From Mycobacterium sp. URHD0025 (GTDB lineage: Bacteria; Actinomycetota; Actinomycetes; Mycobacteriales; Mycobacteriaceae): a stretch of DNA of 64,000 nucleotides. Made by a program: the position numbers and the translations under genes. Position 1 is the first letter of the stretch; each line of letters begins with the position of its first letter. The notes beneath the pieces were generated by a model. The model was not told the origin of the DNA. It saw nothing but the letters and a program-made list of their open reading frames with translations, and did no database searches. Location of the stretch: positions 124,001 to 188,000 of the forward strand of contig NZ_AUEQ01000007.1 of the NCBI RefSeq assembly GCF_000426065.1, given 5' to 3'. This document shows positions 53,929 through 61,472 of this stretch, piece after piece.

Positions 53929-54432
53929 CTACTTGCCGTAACGCTCGTCGGTATAGCGGCGGAGGTTGTGCAGGAACCGCTGGAACAGCCACGCCATCAC
54001 CGGCTGGGCCACGGTCATGCCGAGCCGGCCGGCCAGTCCGCTGGGTTTCATGGCCATCACCCAGGTGAGGTGGCTACCCTCGGCCGTTTCCACCACGCGG
54101 TAGTCCTCGGCGAAGGCCGAGATCGCGTTGGAGGTGCTGGTGTTGAATCGGAATGCCATGTGGGAAAAGGGTTCCCAGGCCAGGAATTCCTCGTCGCCGA
54201 CGATGTGCCCGCGCATCGTGACCGTGCGGGTGGTGCCGACGCCGCGGGGTTCGGGGCTGGTCCACTCCACATTGGTGATGACGGTGGCCCAATGCGGCCA
54301 GGAGGTCTCGTCGCTGAGCACCTCGAACAGCTGCTCGGGGGTGATGTCGAGCTCGACGGTGCTGACGAAGCGGAACGGCGCGTTGTCGATGAAGTCCAAC
54401 TCGACGCGTTCGCACTGGTAGGTCCGGGCCAT
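53929..54432 (-). CDS. SRPBCC-family protein
   Basis: The 167-residue protein shows a ligand-binding helix-grip fold: FVSTVELDITPEQLFEVLSD, TSWPHWATVITNVEW, GVGTTRTVTMRGHIVGDEEF, WEPFSHMAFRFNTSTSNAIS and a long C-terminal helix ending LRRYTDERYGK. Function is unknown. The upstream side carries a GTAGACAC/GTGTCTAC inverted repeat with a -10 between the arms, so it is probably a leaderless gene under its own repressor. It follows the ketopantoate reductase-like gene by 36 bases. Confidence 0.8.
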   Translation of the reverse strand: MARTYQCERVELDFIDNAPFRFVSTVELDITPEQLFEVLSDETSWPHWATVITNVEWTSPEPRGVGTTRTVTMRGHIVGDEEFLAWEPFSHMAFRFNTSTSNAISAFAEDYRVVETAEGSHLTWVMAMKPSGLAGRLGMTVAQPVMAWLFQRFLHNLRRYTDERYGK

Positions 54433-54434
54433 GG

Positions 54435-54461
54435 GTAGACACCCTAAGGGAGAGTGTCTAC
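54435..54461 (-). promoter_or_regulatory. Inverted repeat at the start of the SRPBCC gene
   Basis: GTAGACAC (54435-54442) and GTGTCTAC (54454-54461) are exact inverted repeats with 11 bases between. On the minus strand TAGGGT lies between the arms, eight bases before ATG 54432, so repressor binding would cover a leaderless promoter. TAGACA/TGTCTA palindromes are common TetR-type operators in mycobacteria. Confidence 0.6.
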
Positions 54462-54468
54462 TGGCGGT

Positions 54469-55398
54469 TCAGCCCGGCCCGTCGCCTGCAGCCGCCAGAA
54501 GCGGGACCACCACGTCACTGATCGGGGTGGGCAGGCCGTGAGTGGCCGCCTTACGGCTGATCACGCCGTTGCGGATGTCCCACTCGAGCGGCCGGCCGGC
54601 CTGGTGGTCGGTCAGCATCGAGGTGGTCAGGTCCTCGGGCGAGGACGCGAGCATCGTGACGATCTCGTCGACCACTTCGTCTCCCAGGCGGGCGCCGTCG
54701 GCGCGGGCCACCGCCAGGCATTCGGTCAGATAGCGTCGCGCCAGCGCGGCCACGTCGTCCCGGCGGAACATGCCCGAGCGGCGGTGGGCCAGCACCATGA
54801 ACCCGACCACGGCGTTGACCAGCAGCTTGCGCCAGGCCGCGCTGCGGAAATCGGGGTCGCGTTCCACGGTGATCGCGGTGCCGCGCAGCGCATCGGCGAC
54901 GGTGGCCGCTGCCGGGGTGTCGGGCAGCACCAGCCGGGCCTCGCTGCGCAACCGCACCCATCCGCCGGGCTGGGGCTCCGCCGAGATCCACACCGCCGCG
55001 GGCACCACGTGGGCCTGGTCGGTGTTGCGGCCGGCCGCGCTGACCCGTTCGACCTGCTCGACGCCGTTCTGCAGTGCGCACACCACGGTGTTCTCGTCGC
55101 ACAGCCGGTCCAGCCAGACGGCGGCCTGGGCGTTCTGGGTGTCCTTGACGGCGAGAAACACCACGTCGAGCGGGCCGCCGACCGTAGCCGGATCGGTGTG
55201 AACAGGGCCGGGCACCCGAATGGGCTCTCTGTCGTCGGGCCGGACCTCGATCCCCTCACGTGGGGTCCGTCCACACAGCAGTACCGGCCGGCCGGCCGCA
55301 TGCAACAGTGCCGCGAGGGTGGATCCGATGGCACCCGGGCCGATGACCGCGATGGGGGAGTTCAGGGCTGCTGGGTCTTCGCGCGAGCGCTCATCCAC
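54469..55398 (-). CDS. 2-dehydropantoate 2-reductase (ketopantoate reductase)-like protein
   Basis: The 309-residue protein has the NADPH motif AVIGPGAIGSTLAALLHAAG (near residue 17), FLAVKDTQNAQA, the ALQNGVEQVE motif, the catalytic lysine in AAWRKLLVNAVVGF and the C-terminal TSMLTDHQAGRPLEWD. All match ketopantoate reductases (PanE/ApbA), which make pantoate for CoA synthesis. Bacteria often have several paralogues, so the physiological substrate is not certain. It is divergent from aspS. Confidence 0.82.
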   Translation of the reverse strand: MDERSREDPAALNSPIAVIGPGAIGSTLAALLHAAGRPVLLCGRTPREGIEVRPDDREPIRVPGPVHTDPATVGGPLDVVFLAVKDTQNAQAAVWLDRLCDENTVVCALQNGVEQVERVSAAGRNTDQAHVVPAAVWISAEPQPGGWVRLRSEARLVLPDTPAAATVADALRGTAITVERDPDFRSAAWRKLLVNAVVGFMVLAHRRSGMFRRDDVAALARRYLTECLAVARADGARLGDEVVDEIVTMLASSPEDLTTSMLTDHQAGRPLEWDIRNGVISRKAATHGLPTPISDVVVPLLAAAGDGPG

Positions 55399-55480
55399 AT
55401 CGCCAAGATACCGACGACGCGCCCCCCTCTAGACTGGTCAGTCGTCACCACCCGTCTGATCTCAACATTCAGGAGTTTTC

Positions 55481-57271
55481 GTGCTGCGCAGTCATGCCGC
55501 TGGTTCATTGCGGGCCGCGGATGCCGGTCAAACGGTCACCTTGGCGGGATGGGTGGCGCGTCGTCGTGACCACGGCGGCGTCATCTTCATCGATCTGCGC
55601 GACGCATCAGGCGTGTCGCAGGTGGTGTTCCGCGAAGGTGATGTGCTCGCCGCCGCCCACCGGCTGCGCGCCGAATTCTGCGTCGCCGTCACCGGCGTCG
55701 TCGAGGCCCGTCCCGAGGGCAACGAGAACCCCGAGATCCCTACCGGCAAGATCGAGGTGAACGCCACCTCTCTGACCGTGCTGGCCGAGAGCGCGCCGCT
55801 GCCGTTCCAGCTCGACGAGACCGCGGGCGAGGAAGCCCGGCTCAAATACCGGTACCTGGACCTGCGGCGTGAGGGCCCTGGCAACGCAATCCGGTTGCGC
55901 TCCAAGGTGAATGCGGCTGCCCGCGGTGTGCTGGCCGAGCATGACTTCGTCGAGATCGAAACCCCGACGTTGACCCGCTCGACGCCCGAGGGAGCGCGTG
56001 ACTTCCTGGTGCCCGCGCGCCTGCAGCCCGGCTCCTTCTACGCACTGCCACAGAGCCCGCAGCTGTTCAAGCAGCTGCTGATGGTGGCGGGCATGGAGCG
56101 CTACTACCAGATCGCCCGCTGCTACCGCGACGAGGACTTCCGCGCCGACCGCCAGCCGGAGTTCACCCAGCTGGACATGGAGCTCAGCTTCGTCGACGCC
56201 GATGACGTCATCGCCATTGCCGAGCAGGTGCTGCGCGCACTGTGGGCATTGGTGGGCCATGAGCTGCCGCTGCCGCTGCCGCGCATCAGCTATGACGAGG
56301 CAATGCGCCGATTCGGTTCGGACAAGCCCGACCTGCGGTTCGGCGTCGAGCTCATCGAGTGCACCGAGTACTTCAAGGACACCCCGTTCCGCGTGTTCCA
56401 GGCGCCGTACGTGGGCGCCGTCGTGATGACGGGCGGGGCATCGCAGCCGCGCCGGACCCTCGACGGCTGGCAGGAATTCGCCAAGCAGCGCGGCCACAAG
56501 GGGTTGGCCTACGTGCTGATCGGAGAGGACGGCACGCTGGGCGGTCCGGTCGCCAAGAACCTCACCGATGCCGAGCGTGACGGCCTGGCCGCCCATGTCG
56601 GCGCCAAGCCCGGTGACTGCGTGTTCTTCGCGGCGGGCCCGGCCCGCTCGGCGCGTGCGCTGCTCGGCGCCACCCGCATCGAGATCGCCAAGCGCCTCGA
56701 TTTGATCGACCCGACCGCGTGGGCGTTCACCTGGGTCGTGGACTTCCCGATGTTCGAGCCCGCCGATGTGGCGACGGCCTCGGGCGACGTGGCTGTCGGT
56801 TCGGGTGCCTGGACGGCGGTGCACCACGCGTTCACCGCGCCGAAGCCCGAATCCGAGGACACCTTCGACACCGATCCGGGCAATGCGTTGTCCGACGCCT
56901 ACGACATCGTCTGTAACGGCAACGAGATCGGCGGCGGGTCGATCCGTATCCACCGGCGCGACATCCAGGAGCGGGTGTTCGCGATGATGGGGATCGACCA
57001 CGACGAGGCCCAGGACAAATTCGGATTCCTCTTGGACGCCTTCGCCTTCGGCGCGCCCCCGCACGGCGGGATCGCCTTCGGCTGGGACCGCATCACGGCA
57101 CTGCTGGCCGGCGTGGACTCGATCCGCGAGGTCATCGCGTTCCCCAAGTCGGGCGGCGGCGTCGACCCGCTGACCGATGCGCCTGCGCCGATCACCCCGC
57201 AGCAGCGCAAGGAATCGGGAATAGACGCCAAGCCGAAAGAGGCAGCGCAGCCGCCCGAACCGGCCCGCTGA
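55481..57271 (+). CDS. aspS: Aspartyl/asparaginyl-tRNA synthetase
   Basis: The 596-residue class IIb synthetase has an OB-fold anticodon domain ([20 protein letters not shown]), motif 1 ([20 protein letters not shown]), motif 2 ([20 protein letters not shown]), the bacterial insertion domain and motif 3 ([15 protein letters not shown]). GTG 55481 follows AGGAG (55471-55475). Mycobacterial AspRS is non-discriminating and also charges tRNA-Asn, which GatCAB then amidates; I infer the same here by family. A compound hairpin follows the stop. Confidence 0.95.
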   Translation: MLRSHAAGSLRAADAGQTVTLAGWVARRRDHGGVIFIDLRDASGVSQVVFREGDVLAAAHRLRAEFCVAVTGVVEARPEGNENPEIPTGKIEVNATSLTVLAESAPLPFQLDETAGEEARLKYRYLDLRREGPGNAIRLRSKVNAAARGVLAEHDFVEIETPTLTRSTPEGARDFLVPARLQPGSFYALPQSPQLFKQLLMVAGMERYYQIARCYRDEDFRADRQPEFTQLDMELSFVDADDVIAIAEQVLRALWALVGHELPLPLPRISYDEAMRRFGSDKPDLRFGVELIECTEYFKDTPFRVFQAPYVGAVVMTGGASQPRRTLDGWQEFAKQRGHKGLAYVLIGEDGTLGGPVAKNLTDAERDGLAAHVGAKPGDCVFFAAGPARSARALLGATRIEIAKRLDLIDPTAWAFTWVVDFPMFEPADVATASGDVAVGSGAWTAVHHAFTAPKPESEDTFDTDPGNALSDAYDIVCNGNEIGGGSIRIHRRDIQERVFAMMGIDHDEAQDKFGFLLDAFAFGAPPHGGIAFGWDRITALLAGVDSIREVIAFPKSGGGVDPLTDAPAPITPQQRKESGIDAKPKEAAQPPEPAR

Positions 57272-57283
57272 CCCGGTGTATCG

Positions 57284-57341
57284 CCGAGATTGTATTCAGG
57301 GACAGGAACAGCGCGGAGTTTGTCCCTCACTGCAATCTCGG
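57284..57341 (+). terminator. Compound inverted repeat after aspS
   Basis: CCGAGATTG (57284-57292) pairs with CAATCTCGG (57333-57341). Inside, AGGGACA (57298-57304) pairs with TGTCCCT (57321-57327), with five-base interruptions on both sides. It lies 13 bases past the aspS stop and may end the transcript, or it may be a dispersed palindromic repeat. Confidence 0.55.
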
Positions 57342-57382
57342 TAGCCGGGAATAGACATCCCACCAGAGAGGCTTGTCACGTC

Positions 57383-57832
57383 ATGACCGAGATCGACAAA
57401 GAGAAGTTCCACACCGATACTGCGGCACTCGATGACTTCAACCGGAATGTCGTAGAAGAATTCCGCGCCAACGGCGGCAAGGTGGGCGGTGCGTTCGAGG
57501 GCGGCAACCTGCTGCTGTTGCAGACCACCGGCGCCAAGTCGGGTCAGCCACGACTGTCACCGCTGGCCTACCTCGACGTCGACGGCAGGATGCTGATCGT
57601 CGGCTCCTACGCGGGGGCGCCGAAAGACCCGGCGTGGGTGCACAATCTGCGGGCCAACCCGAAGGCGCACATCGAGGTCGGCACCGAGGCGTATGACGTC
57701 ATCGCCCGCGAGTTGCCCGATGCGGAGCGCGACGCCGCCTACCCCAAGATCATCGAGGCCGCGCCGGTGTTCGCCGAATACCAGTCCAAGACCACTCGGG
57801 CCATCCCGCTGTTCGAACTGGTCCGCGCTTGA
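57383..57832 (+). CDS. Deazaflavin (F420)-dependent nitroreductase-family protein
   Basis: The 149-residue split beta-barrel protein resembles the Ddn/FDOR-A family: FRANGGKVGGAFEGGNLLLL, TTGAKSGQPRLSPLAYLDVD, IVGSYAGAPKDPAWVHNLRA and NPKAHIEVGTEAYDVIARE. Family members use F420 to reduce quinones or other electron-poor compounds. ATG 57383 gives the normal length; an upstream extension to 57290 would run through the hairpin after aspS. It converges on the thiolase, with a long hairpin over both stop codons. Confidence 0.85.
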   Translation: MTEIDKEKFHTDTAALDDFNRNVVEEFRANGGKVGGAFEGGNLLLLQTTGAKSGQPRLSPLAYLDVDGRMLIVGSYAGAPKDPAWVHNLRANPKAHIEVGTEAYDVIARELPDAERDAAYPKIIEAAPVFAEYQSKTTRAIPLFELVRA

Positions 57833-57894
57833 GCCGAATGTCGGCTTGTGTGCGAGATTCCACGTGAAATTCGCACGCAAGCCAACTTTCGGCT
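57832..57894. terminator. Long bidirectional hairpin between the nitroreductase-like and thiolase genes
   Basis: Arms 57832-57855 and 57871-57894 are 24 bases each with three mismatches, around a 15-base loop that is itself nearly palindromic (TTCCACGTGAA). The arms overlap the last base of the nitroreductase stop and part of the thiolase stop codon. It could end both convergent transcripts. Confidence 0.75.
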
Positions 57895-59080
57895 AGTCCA
57901 GCCGCTCGATGATGGTGGCGTTGGCCATGCCGCCGCCCTCACACATCGTCTGCAGCCCGTAGCGCCCACCCCGCTGCTCGAGGGCATTGACCAGGGTGGT
58001 CATGATGCGTGCTCCGCTGGCGCCCAGCGGATGTCCGATTGCGATGGCCCCGCCGTTGACGTTGGTCTTGGCGAGGTCCGCTCCCACATCGTGGGCCCAG
58101 GCCAGCACCACTGGGGCGAACGCCTCGTTGACCTCGAACAGGTCGATGTCCGCCAGCGTCAAACCCGCACGCGCCAAAACTTTTTCGGTGGCCGGGATGA
58201 CGCCGGTGAGCATGTAGAGCGGGTCCGAGCCCACCACGGTGGTGGTGTGAATGCGGGCCAGCGGCTTGAGCCCGAGCTTCCTGGCCGTCTCGCCGCTGGT
58301 GATCATGACGGCCGCGCTGCCGTCGGACAGCGGCGACGAGTTACCCGGGGTGATGGCCCAGTTGATCTGTGGGAAGCGCGCGGAGTACGCCTCGTTGAAG
58401 AACGCCGGCTTCAGCCCGGCCAGGGTGTCCACCGTCGTGCCGGGGCGGATGATCTCATCGGTGCTCAGCCCGGCGATGGGGGAGAGTTCGGTGTCGAACG
58501 ATCCGTCCTTGGTGGCCCGGGCGGCCTTCTCGTGGCTGCCTGCGGAGAACTCGTCGAGCTGGGCGCGGGAGAAACCCCACTTGGCCGCGATCAATTCAGC
58601 GCTGATCCCTTGCGGGACAAGACCTTCGGAGTAGCGCTCGGCGAACGCCAGGCCGAAGGGATCGCTGCCCGGCAAGACCGAGGTGCCCATCGGCACCCTT
58701 GACATGGATTCCACGCCCGCGGCGATGACGATGTCGTAGGCGCCTGCCAGCACGCCTTGGGCGGCGAAGCTGATCGCCTGCTGGCTGCTGCCGCACTGAC
58801 GGTCCACGGTGGTTCCGGGAACGCTCTCCGGGAAGCCCGCGCCCAGCAGGGCGTTGCGGGCGATGTTGACGGCCTGGTCGCCCACCTGGGTGACGGCTCC
58901 GGCGATCACGTCGTCGACGAGTGCCGGGTCGACGCCGGTTCGGGTGATCAGCTCCCGCAGGCTGTGGGCCAGCAGATCCGCCGGCAGGACGCCGTGCAGT
59001 GCGCCGTTGGCCTTGCCCTTGCCGATCGGGGTTCGGACCGCTCCGACGATGACTGCGTCGCGGCCTGCAAATCCGGTCAT
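57893..59080 (-). CDS. Acetyl-CoA acetyltransferase (thiolase)
   Basis: The 395-residue thiolase has the acyl-accepting cysteine in DRQCGSSQQ (C96), FEVNEAFAPV, the histidine in NGGAIAIGHPLGASGARIM and the second cysteine in CEGGGMANA. It condenses or cleaves acyl-CoAs; the direction and chain length cannot be read from sequence. ATG 59080 follows GGAGGCGGAC, so seven extra upstream codons are rejected. It is divergent from an HxlR regulator, and a palindrome lies between them, so control by that regulator is likely. Confidence 0.92.
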   Translation of the reverse strand: MTGFAGRDAVIVGAVRTPIGKGKANGALHGVLPADLLAHSLRELITRTGVDPALVDDVIAGAVTQVGDQAVNIARNALLGAGFPESVPGTTVDRQCGSSQQAISFAAQGVLAGAYDIVIAAGVESMSRVPMGTSVLPGSDPFGLAFAERYSEGLVPQGISAELIAAKWGFSRAQLDEFSAGSHEKAARATKDGSFDTELSPIAGLSTDEIIRPGTTVDTLAGLKPAFFNEAYSARFPQINWAITPGNSSPLSDGSAAVMITSGETARKLGLKPLARIHTTTVVGSDPLYMLTGVIPATEKVLARAGLTLADIDLFEVNEAFAPVVLAWAHDVGADLAKTNVNGGAIAIGHPLGASGARIMTTLVNALEQRGGRYGLQTMCEGGGMANATIIERLD

Positions 59081-59119
59081 GTCCGCCTCCTGATGCTCCA
59101 CGCTGAGTATTGTTATGGC

Positions 59120-59142
59120 TACCCAGATATAGCACCTGGGTA
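59120..59142. promoter_or_regulatory. Palindrome between thiolase and HxlR genes
   Basis: TACCCAG (59120-59126) and CTGGGTA (59136-59142) are exact inverted repeats with nine bases between. TATAGT at 59141-59146 is a good -10 for the HxlR gene and overlaps the right arm, so the regulator may repress itself and control the thiolase. Confidence 0.55.
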
Positions 59143-59160
59143 TAGTTAGAACAACTCAGG

Positions 59161-59649
59161 ATGGGGTTTGATTCCGTGGGAATGCTGCAGGGCAAGCTGG
59201 CCGACCGTGATGCCTGGTCGGCGGTTGGGCACTGTCCGATCGAGAGGACCATGGCATTCGCGGGTACCAAGTCGGCGATGTTGATCATGCGCGAGGCGTT
59301 CTACGGAACCACCAGGTTCGACGACTTCGCCCGTCGGGTCGGCATCACCAAGGCGGCCACCTCGGCGCGGTTGTCCGACCTCGTGGCGGCCGGACTGCTG
59401 GCGAAGCAGCCCTACCGCGAACCCGGTCAGCGGGAACGCGACGAGTACGTACTCACCGAATCCGGAACCGACTTCATGCCGGTGGTCTGGGCCATGTTCG
59501 AGTGGGGACGCAAACATCTGGGCGACACCGGCCTGCGGCTTGCCCACGACGGGTGCGGGGCACTGGCCGGGGTCGAGATCCGTTGCGATGAGGGACACCA
59601 CGTGCCGGCCGAGGAACTCGTCGTGCGCGTCGAACGCCCCAACTCGTGA
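59161..59649 (+). CDS. HxlR-family winged-helix regulator
   Basis: The 162-residue regulator has the HxlR core: CPIERTMAFAGTKSAMLIMR, FYGTTRFDDFARRVGITKAA, SARLSDLVAAGLLAKQPYRE and DEYVLTESGTDFMPVVWAMF. A cysteine-containing tail follows (GCGALAGVEIRCDEGHHV). HxlR proteins often sense aldehydes, quinones or redox state. ATG 59161 is first after the -10; ATG 59182 is an alternative. It is divergent from the thiolase and lies 25 bases before the DUF389 gene. Confidence 0.88.
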   Translation: MGFDSVGMLQGKLADRDAWSAVGHCPIERTMAFAGTKSAMLIMREAFYGTTRFDDFARRVGITKAATSARLSDLVAAGLLAKQPYREPGQRERDEYVLTESGTDFMPVVWAMFEWGRKHLGDTGLRLAHDGCGALAGVEIRCDEGHHVPAEELVVRVERPNS

Positions 59650-59674
59650 CGACAGGTGGCGCTACTCTCGGCCG

Positions 59675-60604
59675 GTGCTGCACTTACGCGTCATAGCGCC
59701 GACGGATCTGCGCGGGCCCGTCCTCAACGTCCTGCACGGTGAACCCGGCGTCACCCATGTCGTGGTGCACGCCGGTGCCGCGATCGACCCGGCGGGCGAC
59801 GAGATCACCGCGGATGTGGCCAGGGAAGCCGCCAACGATGTCGTCGAGCGGCTGAAATCCCTTGATGTGCACCACTTCGGTGCCATCACCATAGAACCGC
59901 TCGACACCGTGCTGTCGACCGCTGCCCACCACGCCGAGGACGCCGCCGATGGGGACGCGGGCGATGCCGTGATCTGGGACGAGCTGGTTTCGCGGACGCG
60001 CGAGGAATCCAGCCTCAACGTGACGTTCGTGATGTTCCTGTGCATCGCTTGTCTGCTCGCGGCTGTCGGCGTGATCAACGATTCGGCCGTCACCGTGGTC
60101 GGCGCGATGGTGGTGGGTCCGGAGTTCGGGCCACTGGCGGCACTGGCGGTCGCGCTCGTGCAGCGCCGGATGTCACTGGCGCGCCGCGCCGGGGCGGCAC
60201 TGCTGATCGGTTTCCCGTTGGCCATGGTGGTCACCGGCCTGGCCACCCTCGGCTTCGAGGCGCTGGGCTGGGTGCAGCTGACCAGCTTCAGCGAACTCAC
60301 CCAGGTCGACTTCATCTTCCAGGTCGGCCCGTTCTCGTTCGTGGTCGCACTGCTGGCCGGAGCGGCCGGGATGCTCTCGCTGGTGTCGGCGAAATCCGCG
60401 GCCCTGGTCGGTGTCTTCATCTCGGTGACGACGGTGCCCGCCGCCGGGTTCGCAGTGGTGGCGGCCACGGTCGGCGACTGGCGTGTCGCCGGCAATTCGG
60501 TCCTGCAGCTGGTGGTGAACCTGGTGGGAATCACCGTCGCCGGGGTTCTCGTCCTCGCGGTCTACCGGCGCACCATGGCGCGACGCGCCGTCACAGGTGG
60601 CTGA
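59675..60604 (+). CDS. DUF389-family membrane protein
   Basis: The 309-residue protein has an N-terminal soluble domain of about 110 residues (VLHLRVIAPTDLRGPVLNVL), then about six hydrophobic helices including the family's FLCIACLLAAVGVINDSAVT and VGAMVVGPEFGPLAALAVAL. Function of the family is unknown; a transport or stress role has been suggested. GTG 59675 begins the conserved part. Its 3' end overlaps the convergent GAP gene by 14 bases. Confidence 0.83.
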   Translation: MLHLRVIAPTDLRGPVLNVLHGEPGVTHVVVHAGAAIDPAGDEITADVAREAANDVVERLKSLDVHHFGAITIEPLDTVLSTAAHHAEDAADGDAGDAVIWDELVSRTREESSLNVTFVMFLCIACLLAAVGVINDSAVTVVGAMVVGPEFGPLAALAVALVQRRMSLARRAGAALLIGFPLAMVVTGLATLGFEALGWVQLTSFSELTQVDFIFQVGPFSFVVALLAGAAGMLSLVSAKSAALVGVFISVTTVPAAGFAVVAATVGDWRVAGNSVLQLVVNLVGITVAGVLVLAVYRRTMARRAVTGG

Positions 60605-61343
60605 CACCCATCGAGACGAAGAACACACCGACCGCCCCGGCGAGTACGGCCACCACGAGTCGGTGGTGGGTACCCATCCACGCATAGATCCGCTCCACGG
60701 CCGCGCGGGTGGAGTCCGGGGCGACCCAGAAGCTGATGATCGGGATCAGGGCCGCGAGGAAGCCCACGACGTTGAAGACGACCAGGGCGGCCATTTGCTC
60801 GGCCAAGGCGGCGCCCGAGGTGAGGGCCGCTGCCATCGCGGCGACGTAGTACGGGGTGGGGAAGCCGTTGATGAGGCCCAGGAGCGCGGCCGCCCACGGC
60901 GCCTCGCCGCGCAGCGCGGACTGCATCCCGGCCGGGAGTTTCGAGAGCGCCGGCACCGCGTCCTCGGTCAGCGGCGCATCACGATCGGTGCCGTGCTCAC
61001 CTACCGTGGCCGGCACGGCTCGCCGCGCACGCACCTGCTTGACCAGGCGTTCGAGCACACCTGTCGCGGACAGGACGGCGATCGCCAGGGCGACGACGCC
61101 GATACCGATCTCCAGTGCAGGGGGTGTGGTGCGTCCGCCGTCGTCGCTGGTGTTCTTGAACACGAACACCACCGCGGCACCCACCGCGATGTTGGCAGTG
61201 AACGCGAACAGGAAAAAGGGCAGCAACAATCGCAGGGGTCGAGACCGCGACAGCATGAATGCGACGACCCCGACTCTCAGGGGATCGACTGCGGCCACGA
61301 CGGCCATCACCAGCACGGTGCTCCACATCGCGGGCGGCCACAT
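60591..61343 (-). CDS. GAP/Sap-family membrane protein
   Basis: The 250-residue protein has six hydrophobic helices in a 3+3 arrangement (VLVMAVVAAVDPLRVGVVAF with the family's AVDPLR, LLPFFLFAFTANIAVGAAVV, IGIGVVALAIAVLSATGV, then ALLGLINGFPTPYYVAAMAA, MAALVVFNVVGFLAALIPII, LVVAVLAGAVGVFFVSMGV). Mycobacterial GAP/Sap relatives take part in exporting glycopeptidolipid or sulfolipid. No lipid-export gene is next to it, so its cargo is unknown. ATG 61328 is an alternative start. Confidence 0.8.
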   Translation of the reverse strand: MWPPAMWSTVLVMAVVAAVDPLRVGVVAFMLSRSRPLRLLLPFFLFAFTANIAVGAAVVFVFKNTSDDGGRTTPPALEIGIGVVALAIAVLSATGVLERLVKQVRARRAVPATVGEHGTDRDAPLTEDAVPALSKLPAGMQSALRGEAPWAAALLGLINGFPTPYYVAAMAAALTSGAALAEQMAALVVFNVVGFLAALIPIISFWVAPDSTRAAVERIYAWMGTHHRLVVAVLAGAVGVFFVSMGVSHL

Positions 61344-61380
61344 CCCTTCGGTCGGTCAGTTCACTGAATTCAACCAGCGC

Positions 61381-61400
61381 CGGCCGAATCCGGCCGAATC
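61381..61400. repeat. Tandem 10-bp direct repeat in a divergent promoter region
   Basis: CGGCCGAATC occurs twice in a row. It lies in the 129-base gap between the GAP gene and the ATP-grasp gene, which are divergent. It may be a regulator site or simple sequence; nothing else is recognisable in the gap. Confidence 0.5.
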
Positions 61401-61472
61401 CGGGCGGCGATCCGCTGGTCTCGGTGCGCCAGCCAGGCTGGACCTGCGTCGAGTGCGTACCGTTCTTCACTG

